Positions 1 to 13,000 of a DNA stretch of 64,000 bases are shown piece by piece. Below the pieces are notes generated by a model that made no database searches, had not been told where the DNA came from, and saw only the letters and a list, made by a program, of their open reading frames with translations. Positions within the stretch are counted from its first letter, which is position 1. Every line of letters starts with the position of its first letter. A program made the position numbers and the translations under genes. Source of the stretch: Petrolisthes cinctipes (Eukaryota > Arthropoda > Malacostraca > Decapoda > Porcellanidae); assembly GCA_033782935.1 (NCBI GenBank), contig JAWQEG010000623.1, positions 1,258,001-1,322,000 on the forward strand, given 5' to 3'.

Positions 1-162
1 CGGGTGTTTTGAGCCTGAATTTGAGATATAAACGGGTACAGATGATGCATGCACATATCGACTTTTGGGCACCTAAAATATCGATTTTGAGCATGTTTTG
101 AGCCTATATTTTGAAAACATTCTAGCACTGAGTAGGCATGTACAGATCGCTTCTGGGACCCC

Positions 163-339
163 AAAATATCGAATTTTCGGGTGTTTTGAGCCTGAATTTG
201 AGATATAAACGGGTACTGAAGATGCATGCACATATCGACTTTTGGGCACCTAAAACATCGATTTTGAGCATGTTTTGGGCCTGTAATTTGAAAATACTCT
301 AACACGGAGTAGGCATGTACAGATCGCTTCTGGGACCCC
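163..339 (+). repeat. Reference long satellite unit: half A plus half B
   Basis: Chosen as a clear example of the 177-bp unit. Half A runs 163-251 (89 bp) and half B 252-339 (88 bp). Both halves start with aaaaNatcga, followed by a T-tract, gtttt, a GCC block, an ATTT block, and later GCATG, ACA, ATCG and GGG at matching positions. In a hand alignment about two thirds of the positions agree, so the unit is a fixed dimer of an older ~88-bp repeat. The next unit starts at 340. Confidence 0.85.
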
Positions 340-1065
340 AAAATATCGAATTTTCGGGTGTTTTGGGCCTGAATTTGAGATATCACCTATACGCACCTAA
401 AATATCGATTTTTAGCATGTTTTGAGCCTATATTTTGAAAATATTCTAGCACTGAGTAGGCATGTACAGATCGCTTTTGGGACCCCTTAATATCGAATTT
501 TCGGGTGTTTTGGGCCTTAATTTGAGATATCGACTTTTTGGCACCTAAAATATAGATTTTTAGCATGTTTTTAGCCTATATTTTCAAAATATTCTAGCAC
601 TGAGTAGGCATGTACAGATCGCTTCTGGGACCCCAAAATATCGAATTTTTGGGTCTTTTGAGCTTGAATTTGAGATATAAACGAGTACAGAAGATGCATG
701 CACATATCGACATTTGGGCACCTACAACATCGATTTTGAGCATGTTTTGAGCCTATATTTTGAAAACATTCTAGCACTGAGTAGGCATGTACAGATCCCT
801 TCTGGGACCCCTAAATATCGATTTTTCGGGTGTTTTGGGCCTTAATTTGAGATATCGACTTTTTGGCACATAAAATATCGATTTTTAGCATGTTTTTAGC
901 CTATATTTTCAAAATATTCTAGCACTGAGTAGTCATGTACAGATTGCTTCTGGGACCCCAAAATATCGAATTTTCGGATGTTTTCAGCCAGAATTTGAGA
1001 TATAAACGGGTACAGAAGATGCATGCACATATCGACTTTTGGGCACCTAAAATATCGATTTTGAG

Positions 1066-2364
1066 CATGTTTTGAGCCTATACTTTAAAAACACTCTAGC
1101 ACTGAGTAGGCATGTACAGATCGCTTGTGGGACCCCAAAATATCGAATTTTCGGATGTTTTGAGCCTGAATTTGAGATATAAACGAGTATAGAAGATGCA
1201 TACACATATTGACTTTGGGCACCAAAAATATCGATTTTCAGGATGTTTTGGGCCTTAATTTTGAAAATACTCTAACACGGAGTAGGCATGTACAGATCGC
1301 TTCTGGGACCCCTAAATATCGAATTTTCGGGTGTTTTGGGACTGAATTTGAGTTATCGACTTTTTGGCACCTAAAATATCGATTTTTAGCATGGTTTTGG
1401 CCTATATTTTGAAAACATTCTAGCACTGAGTTGGCATGTACAGATCGCCTCTGGGATCCCAAAATATCGAATTTTCGGGTGTTTAGGGCCAGAATTTGAG
1501 ATATAAACGGGTACAGAAGATGCATGCACATATCGACTTTTGGGCACCTAAAAGATCGATTTTCAGTATGTTTATGGCCTTTATTTTGAAAATACTCTAA
1601 CACGGAGTAGGCATGTACAGATTGCTTCTGGGACCCCTAAATATCGAATTTTCGGGTGTTTTGGGCCTTAATTTGAGATATCGACTTTTTGGCACCTAAA
1701 AGATCGATTTTTAGCATGTTTAGAGCCTATACTTTGAAAACAATCTAGCACTGAGTAGGCATGTACAGATCGCTTGTGGGACCCCAAAATATCGAATTTT
1801 CGGATGTTTTGAGCCTGAATTTGAGATATAAACGAGTATAGAAGATGCATACACATATTGACTTTGGGCACCAAAAATATCGATTTTCAGGATGTTTTGG
1901 GCCTGAATTTTGAAAATACTCTAACACGGAGTAGGCATGTACAGGTCGCTTCTGGGACCCCTAAATATCGAATTTTCGGGTGTTTTGGGACTGAATTTGA
2001 GTTATCGACTTTTTGGCACCTAAAATATCGATTTTTAGCATGGTTTTAGCCTATATTTTGAAAACATTCTAGCACTGAGTAGGCATGTACAGATCGCTTC
2101 TGGGATCCCAAAATATCGAATTTTCGGGTGTTTAGGGCCAGAATTTGAGATATAAACGGGTACAGAAGATGCATGCATATATCGACTTTTGGGCACCTAA
2201 AAGATCGATTTTCAGTATGTTTTTGGCCTGTATTTTGAAAATACTCTAACACGGAGTAGGCATGTACAGATTGCTTCTGGGACCCCTAAATATCGAATTT
2301 TCGGGTGTTTTGGGACTGAATTTGAGATATCGACTTTTTGGCACCTAAAATATCGATTTTTAAC
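1066..2364 (+). repeat. Higher-order repeat, 649 bp x 2
   Basis: Four-unit block (two long, two short units) repeated once. The diagnostic variant tcaggatgttttggg occurs at about 1239 and 1888 (shift 649), and cttgtgggacccc precedes it in both copies. A further cttgtggg unit near 2600 looks like a partial third copy. The edges are approximate. The first 3.1 kb otherwise holds mixed long and short units without a clear longer period. Confidence 0.7.
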
Positions 2365-3186
2365 ATGTTTTTAGCCTATATTTTGAAAATATTGTAGCAC
2401 TGAGTAGGCATGTACAGATTGCTTCTGGGACAACAAAATATCAAATTTTCGGGTGTTTTCAGCCAGAATTTGAGATATAAACGGGTACAGAAGATGCATG
2501 CACATATCGACTTTTGGGCACCTAAAATATCGATTTTGAGCATGTTTTGAGCCTATACTTTGAAAACATTCTAGCACTGAGTAGGCATGTACAAATCGCT
2601 TGTGGGACCCCAAAATATCGAATTTTCGGATGTTTTGAGCCTGAATTTGAGATATAAACGGGTACTGAAGATGCATGCACATATCGACATTTTGGCACCT
2701 AAAACATCGATTTTGAGCATGTTTTTGGCCTGTATTTTGAAAATACTCTAACACGGAGAAGGCATGTACAGATCGCTTCTGGGACCCCTAAATATCGAAT
2801 TTTTGGGTGCTTTGGGCCTTAATTTGAGATATCGACTTTTTGGCACCTAAAATATCGATTTTTAGCATGTTTTTAGCCAATATTTTGAAAATATTCTAGC
2901 ACTGAGTAGGCATGTACAGATTGCTTCTGGGACGCCAAAATATCGAATTTTCGGGTGTTTTGAGCATGAATTTGAGATATAAACGAGTACAGAAGATGCA
3001 TGCACATATCAACTTTTGGGCACCTAAAATATCGATTTTCAGCATGTTTTGGGCCTGTATTTTGAAAATACTCTAACACGGAGTAGGCATGTACAGATCG
3101 CTTCTAGGACCCCAAAATATCGAATTTTTGGGTGTTTTGGGCCTGAATTTGAGATATCGACTTTGGGCACCTAAAATATCCATTTT

Positions 3187-4006
3187 GACCATGTTTTGGG
3201 TCTGTATCTTGAAAACATTCTAACTAGGAGTAGGGATGTACAGATCGCATCTGGAACCCCAAAATATCGAATTTTCGGGTGTTTTGGGCCTGAATTTGAG
3301 ATATAAACAGGTACAGAAGATGCATGCACATATCGACTTTTGGGCACCTAAAATTTTGTTTTTAAGCATGTTTTAGGTCTGTATCTTGAAAACATTCTAA
3401 CTAGGAGTAGGGATGTACAGATCGCTTCTAGGACCCAAAAATACCGAATTTTCGGGTGTTTTGAGCCTGAATTTGAGACATAAACGGGTACAGAAGATGC
3501 ATGCACATATTGACTTTGGGCACCTAAAATATCGATTTTCAGCATGTTTTGGGCCTGTATTTTGAAAGTACTCTAACAGGGAGTAGGCATGTACAGATCG
3601 CTTCTGGGACCCAAAAATATCGAATTTTTGGGTGTTTTGGGCTTGAATTTGAGATCACTTTGGGCACCTAAAATATCCATTTTGAGCATGTTTTGGGTCT
3701 GTATCTTGAAAACATTCTAACTAGGAGTAGGGATGTACAGATCGCTTCTAGGACCCCAAAATATCGAATTTTTGGGTGTTTTGAGCCTGAATTTGAGATA
3801 TAAAAGGGTACAGATGATGCATGCACATATTGACTTTGGTCACCTAAAATATCGATTTTCAGCATGTTTTGGGCCTGTATTTTGAAAATAGTCTAACACG
3901 GAGTAGGCATGTACAGTTCGCTTTTGGGACCCCAAAATATCGAATTTTGGGGTGTTTTGGGCCTGAATTTGAGATATCGACTTTGGGCACCTAAAATATC
4001 CATTTT
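3187..4006 (+). repeat. Partial copy preceding the 3.1-kb HOR
   Basis: This segment starts with the diagnostic gaccatgttttgggtctg, also found at 4007, 7109 and 10033, and its first ~400 bp match the start of each 3.1-kb copy. It introduces the B subtype with tcttgaaaacattctaact and aggagtagggatg. It is only 820 bp long, so it looks like a truncated or ancestral copy of the HOR to its right. Confidence 0.65.
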
Positions 4007-7000
4007 GACCATGTTTTGGGTCTGTATCTTGAAAACATTCTAACTAGGAGTAGGGATGTACAGATCGCATATGGAACCCCAAAATATCGAATTTTCGGGT
4101 GTTTTGAGCCTGAATTTGAGATATAAACAGGTACAGAAGATGCATGCACATATCGACTTTTGGGCACCTAAAATTTTGTTTTTAAGCATGTTTTAGGTCT
4201 GTATCTTGAAAACATTCTAACTAGGAGTAGGGATGTACAGATCGCTTCTAGGACCCAAAAATACCGAATTTTCGGGTGTTTTGAGCCTGAATTTGAGATA
4301 TAAACGTGTACAGAAGATGCATGCACATATTGACTTTGGGCACCTAAAATATCGATTTTCAGCATATTTTGGGCCTGTATATTGAAAATACTCTAACACG
4401 GAGTAGGCATGTACAGATCGCTTCTGGGACCCCAAAATATCGAATTTTTGGGTGTTTTGGGCCTGAATTTGAGATATCGACTTTGGGCACCTAAAATATC
4501 GATTTTTAGCATGTTTTGGGCCTATATTTTGAAAATATTCTAGCACTGAGTCGGCATGTACAGATCGCTTCTGGGACCCCAAAATATCGAATTTTTGGGT
4601 GTTTTGAGCCTGAATTTGAGATATAAAAGGGTACAGAAGATGCATGCACATATTGACTTTAGGCACCTAAAATATCTATTTTCAGCATGTTTTGGGCCTG
4701 TATTTTGAAATTACTCTAACACGGAGTAGGCATGTACAGTTCGCTTCTGGGACCCAAAAATATCGAATTTTCGGGTGTTTTGGGCCTAAATTTGAGATAT
4801 CGACTTAAGGCACCTAAAATATCGATTTTTAGCATGTTTTGGGCCTATATTTTGAAAATATTCTAGCACTGAGTAGGGATGTACAGATCGCTCCTAGTAC
4901 CCAAAAATACAGAATTTTCGGGTGTTTTGAGCCTGAATTTGAGATATAAACGGGTACAGAAGATGCATGCACATATCGACTTTTGGGCACCCAAAAGATA
5001 GATTTTTAGTATGTTTTGGGCCTGTATTTTGAAAATACTCATACACGGAGTAGGCATGTACAGATCGCTTGTGGGACCCCAAAATATCGAATTTTCGGGT
5101 GTTTTGGGCCTGAATTTGAGATATCGACTTTGGGCACCTAAAATATCGATTTTTAGCATGTTTTGGGCCAATATTTTGAAAATATTCTAGCACTAAGTAT
5201 CCATGTACAAATCACTTCTGGGGCCCCAAAATATCGAATTTTCGGGTGAATGATTTGAGCCTGAATTTGAGATATAAACGGGTACAGATGATACATGCAC
5301 ATATCGACTTTGGACACTTAAAATATCGATTTTTAGCATATTTTGAGCCTATATTTTGAAAACATTCTAGCACTGAATAGGCATGTACAGATCGCATCAG
5401 GGACCCAAAAATATCGAATTTTCGGGTGTTTTGAGGTTAAATTTGGGATATAAACGGGTGCAGAAGATGCATACACCTAGAATATCGATTTTCAGCTTGT
5501 TTTGGGCCGGTATTTAGAAAACACTCTAATACGGAGTAGGCAAGTACAGATCGCTTCAGGGACCCCAAAATATCGAATTTTCGGGTGTTTTGAGCCTGAA
5601 TTTGAGATATAAACAAGTACAGAAGATGTATCCACATATCGACTTTTGGGCACCTAAAAGATCAATTTTCAGTATATTTTGGACCTGTATATTGAAAATA
5701 CTCTAATACGGAGTAGGCATGTACAGATCGCTTCTGGGACCCCAAAATATCGAATTTTTGGGTGTTTTGGGCCTGAATTTGAGATATCGACTTTGGGCAC
5801 CTAAAATATCGATTTTTAGCATGTTTTGGGCCTATATTTTGAAAATATTCTAGCACTGAGTAGGGATGTACAGATCGCTTCTAGTACCCAAAAATACAGA
5901 ATTTTCGGGTGTATTGAGCCTGAATTTGAGATATAAACAGGTACAGAAGATGCATGCACATATTGACTTTGGGCACCTAAAATATCGATTTTTAGCATGT
6001 TTTGGGCCTGTATTTTGAAAATACTCTAACACGGAGTAGGAATGTACAGTTCGCTTCTGAGACCCCAAAATATAGAATTTTCGGGTGTTTTGGGCGTGAA
6101 TTTGAGATATCGACTTTGGGCACCTAAAATATCGATTTTTATCATGTTTTGGGCCAATATTTTGAAAATATTCTAGCACTGACTAAGCATGTACAGATTG
6201 CTTCTGGGACCCCAAAATATCGAATTTTCGGGTGTTTTCGGCCTGAATTTGAGATATCGACTTTGGGCACCTAAAATATCGATTTTTAGCATGTTTTGGG
6301 CCTATATTTTGAAAATATTCTAGCACTGAGTAGGCATGTACAGATCGCTTCTGGGACCCCAAAATATCGAATTTTCGTATGTTTTAAGCCTGAATTTGAG
6401 ATATAAACGGGTACAGAAGATGCATGCACATATTGACTTTGGGCGCCTAAAATATCGATTTTCAGCATGTTTCGGGCCTGTATTTTGAAATTACTCTAAC
6501 ACGGAGTAGGCATGTACAGTTCGCTTCTGGGACCCGAAAATATCGAGTTTTCGGGTGTTTTGGGCCTAAATTTGAGATATCGACTTTGGGCACCTAAAAC
6601 ATCGATTTTTAGCATGTTTTGTGCCTATATTTTGAAAATATTCTAGCACTAAGTAGGCATGTACAGATCACTTCTGGGACACCAAAATATTGAATTTTCC
6701 GGTGTTTTGAGCCTGAATTTGAGATATAAACGGGTACAGATGATGCATGCACATATCGACTTTGGACACTTAAAATATCGATTTTTAGCATGTTTTGAGC
6801 CTATATTTTGAAAAAATTCTAGCACTGCGTAGGCATGTACAGATCGCTTCTGGGACGCAAAAATAGCGAATTTTCGGGTGTTTTGAGGTTGAATTTGGGA
6901 TATAAACGGGTGCAGAAGATGCATACACATATTGACTTTGGTCACCTAAAATATCGATTTTCAGCATGTTTTGGGCCTGTATTTTGAAAATAGTCTAACA

Positions 7001-7108
7001 CGGAGTAGGCATGTACAGTTCGCTTCTGGGACCCCAAAATATCGAATTTTGGGGTGTTTTGGGCCTGAATTTGAGATATCGACTTTGGGCATCTAAAATA
7101 TCCATTTT
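4007..7108 (+). repeat. 3.1-kb higher-order repeat, copy 1 (3,102 bp)
   Basis: A block of about 19 satellite units that recurs at a constant shift of 3,100-3,102 bp in the following copy, including private markers: gggtgaatgatttgagcc (near 5245, again near 8347), catacacctagaatatcg (near 5470, again near 8573) and the T-rich aattttgtttttaagcatg. Conservation of such rare variants at a fixed distance shows that the multi-unit block, not the single unit, was the unit of amplification. Confidence 0.85.
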
Positions 7109-10032
7109 GACCATGTTTTGGGTCTGTATCTTGAAAACATTCTAACTAGGAGTAGGGATGTACAGATCGCATATGGAACCCCAAAATATCGAATTTTCGG
7201 GTGTTTTGAGCCTGAATTTGAGATATAAACAGGTACAGAAGATGCATGCACATATCGACTTTTGGGCACCTAAAATTTTGTTTTTAAGCATGTTTTAGGT
7301 CTGTATCTTGAAAACATTCTAACTAGGAGTAGGGATGTACAGATCGCTTCTAGGAACCAAAAATACCGAATTTTCGGGTGTTTTGAGCCTGAATTTGAGA
7401 TATAAACGTGTACAGAAGATGCATGCACATATTGACTTTGGGCACCTAAAATATCGATTTTCAGCATATTTTGGGCCTGTATATTGAAAATACTCTAACA
7501 CGGAGTAGGCATGTACAGATCGCTTCTGGGACCCCAAAATATCGAATTTTTGGGTGTTTTGGGCCTGAATTTGAGATATCGACTTTGGGCACCTAAAATA
7601 TCGATTTTTAGCATGTTTTGGGCCTATATTTTGAAAATATTCTAGCACTGAGTAGGCATGTACAGATCGCTTCTGGTACCCCAAAATATCGAATTTTTGG
7701 GTGTTTTGAGCCTGAATTTGAGATATAAAAGGGTACAGAAGATGCATGCACATATTGACTTTAGGCACCTAAAATATCTATTTTCAGCATGTTTTGGGCC
7801 TGTATTTTGAAATTACTCTAACACGGAGTAGGCATGTACAGTTCGCTTCTGGGACCCGAAAATATCGAATTTTCGGGTGTTTTGGGCCTAAATTTGAGAT
7901 ATCGACTTAAGGCACCTAAAATATCGATTTTTAGCATGTTTTGGGCCTATATTTTGAAAATATTCTAGCACTGAGTAGGGATGTACAGATCGCTCCTAGT
8001 ACCCAAAAATACAGAATTTTCGGGTGTTTTGAGCCTGAATTTGAGATATAAACGGGTACAGAAGATGCATGCACATATCGACTTTTGGGCACCCAAAAGA
8101 TAGATTTTTAGTATGTTTTGGGCCTGTATTTTGAAAATACTCATACACGGAGTAGGCATGTACAGATCGCTTGTGGGACCCCAAAATATCGAATTTTCGG
8201 GTGTTTTGAGCCTGAATTTGAGATATCGACTTTGGGCACCTAAAATATCGATTTTTAGCATGTTTTGGGCCTATATTTTGAAAATATTCTAGCACTAAGT
8301 AGGCATGTACAAATCACTTCTGGGGCCCCAAAATATCGAATTTTCGGGTGAATGATTTGAGCCTGAATTTGAGATATAAACGGGTACAGATGATACATGC
8401 ACATATCGACTTTGGACACTTAAAATATCGATTTTTAGCATATTTTGAGCCTATATTTTGAAAACATTCTAGCACTGAATAGGCATGTACATATCGCATC
8501 TGGGACCCAAAAATATCGAATTTTCGGGTGTTTTGAGGTTAAATTTGGGATATAAACGGGTGCAGAAGATGCATACACCTAGAATATCGATTTTCAGCTT
8601 GTTTTGGGCCTGTATTTAGAAAACACTAATACGGAGTAGGCAAGTACAGATCGCTTCAGGGACCCCAAAATATCGAATTTTCGGGTGTTTTGAGCCTGAA
8701 TTTGAGATATAAACAAGTACAGAAGATGTATCCACATATCGACTTTTGGGCACCTAAAAGATCAATTTTCAGTATATTTTGGACCTGTATATTGAAAATA
8801 CTCTAATACGGAGTAGGCATGTACAGATCGCTTCTGGGACCCCAAAATATCGAATTTTTGGGTGTTTTGGGCCTGAATTTGAGATATCGACTTTGGGCAC
8901 CTAAAATATCGATTTTTAGCATGTTTTGGGCCTATATTTTGAAAATATTCTAGCACTGAGTAGGGATGTACAGATCGCTTCTAGTACCCAAAAATACAGA
9001 ATTTTCGGGTGTATTGAGCCTGAATTTGAGATATAAACAGGTACAGAAGATGCATGCACATATTGACTTTGGGCACCTAAAATATCGATTTTTAGCATGT
9101 TTTGGGCCTGTATTTTGAAAATACTCTAACACGGAGTAGGAATGTACAGTTCGCTTCTGAGACCCCAAAATATCGAATTTTCGGGTGTTTTGGGCCTGAA
9201 TTTGAGATATCGACTTTGGGCACCTAAAATATCGATTTTTAGCATGTTTTGGGCCTATATTTTGAAAATATTCTAGCACTGACTAAGCATGTACAGATTG
9301 CTTCTGGGACCCCAAAATATCGAATTTTCGGGTGTTTTCGGCCTGAATTTGAGATATCGACTTTGGGCACCTAAAATATCGATTTTTAGCATGTTTTGGG
9401 CCTATATTTTGAAAATATTCTAGCACTGAGTAGGCATGTACAGATCGCTTCTGGGACCCCAAAATATCGAATTTTCGTATGTTTTGAGCCTGAATTTGAG
9501 ATATAAACGGGTACAGAAGATGCATGCACATATTGACTTTGGGCGCCTAAAATATCGATTTTTAGCATGTTTTGGGCCTGTATTTTGAAAATACTCTAAC
9601 TAGGAGTAGGCATGTACAGTTTGCTTCTGGGACCACAAAATATCGAATTTTTGGGTGTTTTGGGCCTGAATTTGAGATATCGACTTTGGGCACCTAAAAT
9701 ATCGATTTTTAGCATGTTTTGAGCCTATATTTTGAAAACATTCTACCACTGAGTAGGCATGTACAGATCGCTTCTGGGACGCAAAAATAGCGAATTTTCG
9801 GGTGTTTTGAGGTTGAATTTGGGATATAAACGGGTGCAGAAGATGCATACACATATTGACTTTGGTCACCTAAAATATCGATTTTCAGCATGTTTTGGGC
9901 CTGTATTTTGAAAATACTCTAACACGGAGTAGGCATGTACAGTTCGTTTCTGGGACCCCAAAATATCGAATTTTGTGGTGTTTTGGGCCTGAATTTGAGA
10001 TATCGACTTTGGGCACCTAAAATATCCATTTT
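7109..10032 (+). repeat. 3.1-kb higher-order repeat, copy 2 (2,924 bp)
   Basis: Near-identical to copy 1 but 178 bp shorter. Two bases are lost near 8630 (aaacactaatacgg against aaacactctaatacgg), which changes the shift from 3,102 to 3,100. The remaining 176 bp is one long unit absent between about 9570 and 9710, corresponding to about 6470-6785 in copy 1. A further partial copy starts at 10033 and fades by about 10.4 kb. Confidence 0.83.
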
Positions 10033-13000
10033 GACCATGTTTTGGGTCTGTATCTTGAAAACATTCTAACTAGGAGTAGGGATGTACAGATCGCATCTGG
10101 AACCCCAAAATATCGAATTTTCGGGTGTTTTGGGCCTGAATTTGAGATATAAACAGGTACAGAAGATGCATGCACATATCGACTTTTGGGCACCTAAAAT
10201 TTTGTTTTTAAGCATGTTTTAGGTCTGTATCTTGAAAACATTCTAACTAGGAGTAGGGATGTACAGATCGCTTCTAGGACCCAAAAATACCGAATTTTCG
10301 GGTGTTTTTAGCCTGAATTTGAGACATAAACGGGTACAGAAGATATTGACTTTGGGCACCTAAAATATCGATTTTCAGCATGTTTTGGGCCTGTATTTTG
10401 AAAGTACTCTAACAGGGAGTTCAGATCGCTTCTGGGACCCAAAAATATCGAATATTCGGGTGTTTTGAGCCTGAATTTGAGATATATACGGGTACAGAAG
10501 ATGCATGCACATATCGACTTTTGGGCACCTAAAAGATAGATTTTTAGTATGTTTTGGGCCTGTATTTTGAAAATACTCTTACACGGAGTAGGCATGTACA
10601 GTTCGTTTCTGGGACCCCAAAATATCGAATTTTTGGGTGATTTGGGCCTGAATTTGAGATATCGACTTTGGGCACCTAAAATATCCATTTTGAGCATGTT
10701 TTGGGTCTGTATCTAGAAAACATTCTAACTAGGAGTAGGGATGTACAGATCGCTTCTAGGACCCCAAAATATCGAATTTTCGGGTGTTTTGAGCCTGAAT
10801 TTGAGATACAAACGGGTACAGAAGATGCATGCACATATCGACTTTTGGGCACCTAAAATATCGATTTTGAGCTTGTTTTGGGCCTGTATTTTGAAAATAC
10901 TCTAACACGGAGTAGGCAAGTACAGATCACTTCTGGGACCCCAAAATATCGAATTTTCGGGTGTTTTGGGCCTGAATTTGAGATATCGACTTTGGGCACC
11001 TAAAATATCGATTTTTAGCATGTTTTGGGCCTATATTTTGAAAATATTCTAGCACTGAGTAGGCATGTACAGATCGCTTTTAGTACCCAAAAATACAGAA
11101 TTTTCGGGTGTTTTGAGCCTGAATTTGAGATATAAACGGGTACAGAAGATGCATGCACATATTGACTTTGGGCACCTAAAATATCGATTTTTAGCATGTT
11201 TTGTTCCAGTATTTTGAAAATACTCTAACACGGAGTAGGAATGTACAGTTCGCTTCTGGGACCCCAAAATATCGAATTTTCGGGTGTTTTGGGCCTGAAT
11301 TTGAGATATCGACTTTGGACACTTAAAATATCGAATTTTAGCATATTTTGAGCCTATATTTTGAAAACATTCTAGCACTGAATAGGCATGTACAGATCGC
11401 ATCTGGGACCCAGAAATATCGAATTTTCGGGTGTTTTGAGGTTAAATTTGAGATATAAACGGGTACAGAAGATGCATGCACATATCGACTTTTGAGCATC
11501 TAAAATATCGATTTTTAGCATGTTATGGGTCTGTATCTTGAAAACATTCTAACTAGGAGTAGGGATGTACAGATCGCTTCTAGGACCCAATAATACCGAA
11601 TTTTCGGGTGTTTTGAGCCTTAATTTGAGATATAAACGTGTACAGAAGATGCATGCACATTTTGACTTTGGGCACCTAAAATATCGATTTTCAGCATGTT
11701 TTGGGCCTGTATTTTGAAATTACTCTAACTAGGAGTAGGCATGTACAGATTGCTTCTGGGACCCCAAAATATCGAATTTTCGGGTGTTATGAGCCTGAAT
11801 TTCAGACATAAACGGGTACAGAAGATACATGCACATATTGACTTTGGGCACCTAAAAGAACGATTTTCAGTATGTTTTGGGCCTGTATTACGAAAATACT
11901 CTAACACGGAGTAGGAATGTACAGTTCGCTTCTGGGACCCTAAAATATCGAATTTTCGGGTGGTTTGGGCCTGAATTTGAGATACCGACTATGGGCACCT
12001 ATAATATCGATTTTTAGCATGTTTTGGGCCTATATTTTGAAAATATTCTAGCACTGACTAGGCATGTACAGATCGCTTCTGGGACCCCAAAATATCGAAT
12101 TTTCGGGTGTTTTGGGCCTTAATTTGAGATATCGACTTTGGGCACCTAAAATATCGATTTTTAGCATGTTTTGGGCCTATATTTTGAAAATATTCTAGCA
12201 CTGAGTAGGCATGTACAGATCGCTTCTGGGACCCCAAAATATCGAATTTTCGGGTGTTTTGAGCCTGAATTTGAGATATAAACGGGTACAGAAGATGCAT
12301 GCACATATCGACTTTTGGGCACCTAAAATATCGATTTTGAGCATGTTATGGTTCTGTATCTTGAAAACATTCTAACTAGGGGTAGGGATGTACAGATCGC
12401 TTCTAGGACCCAAAAATACCAAATTTTCGAGTGTTTTGAGCCTGAATTTGAGATATAAACGGGTACAGAAGATGCATCAACATATCGACTTTTGGGCACC
12501 TAAAAGATCGATTTTCAGTATGTTTTGGGCCTGTATATTGAAAATACTCTAACACGGAGTAGGCATGTACAGATCGCTTCTGGGACCCCAAAATATTGAA
12601 TTTTTGGGTGTTTTGGGCCTGAATTTGAGATATCGACTTTGGGCACCTAAAATATCGATTTTTAGCATGTTTTGGGCCTATATTTTGAAAATATTCTAGC
12701 ACTGAGTAGGCATGTACAGATCGCTTCTGGGACCCCAAAATATCGAATTTTCGGGTGTTTTGAGCCTGAATTTGAGATATCGACTTCGGACACTTAAAAT
12801 ATCGATTTTTAGCATGTTTTGGGCCTATATTTTGAAAAAATTCTAGCACTGAGTAGGCATGTATTGATCACTTCTGGGACCCAAAAATATAGAATTTTCG
12901 GGTGTTTTGAGCCTGAATTTGAGATATAAACGGGTACAGAAGATGCATGCACATATCGACTTTGGACACTTAAAATATCGATTTTTAGCATGTTTTGAGC

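Noticed and set aside
170..185. CENP-B box-like sequence around tcgaattttcggg
   Set aside because: The spacing between the CG-containing parts is one base short, and the first core reads ATCG rather than TTCG. The required pattern is not met in the consensus unit.
1238..1603. Many minus-strand ORFs of 60-215 aa throughout the satellite (pattern LEYFQNIGPKHAKNRYF)
   Set aside because: They are the satellite read in translation. They repeat with the unit, begin and end at arbitrary variants, overlap in several frames and show no domain. Unit lengths divisible by three explain why they stay open.
9781..9835. Possible Pol III B-box (gaggttgaatttggg) making the unit a tRNA-derived SINE
   Set aside because: The match to the B-box core is poor, there is no A-box at the proper distance, and no poly(A) tail or target duplications; tandem organisation explains the units.
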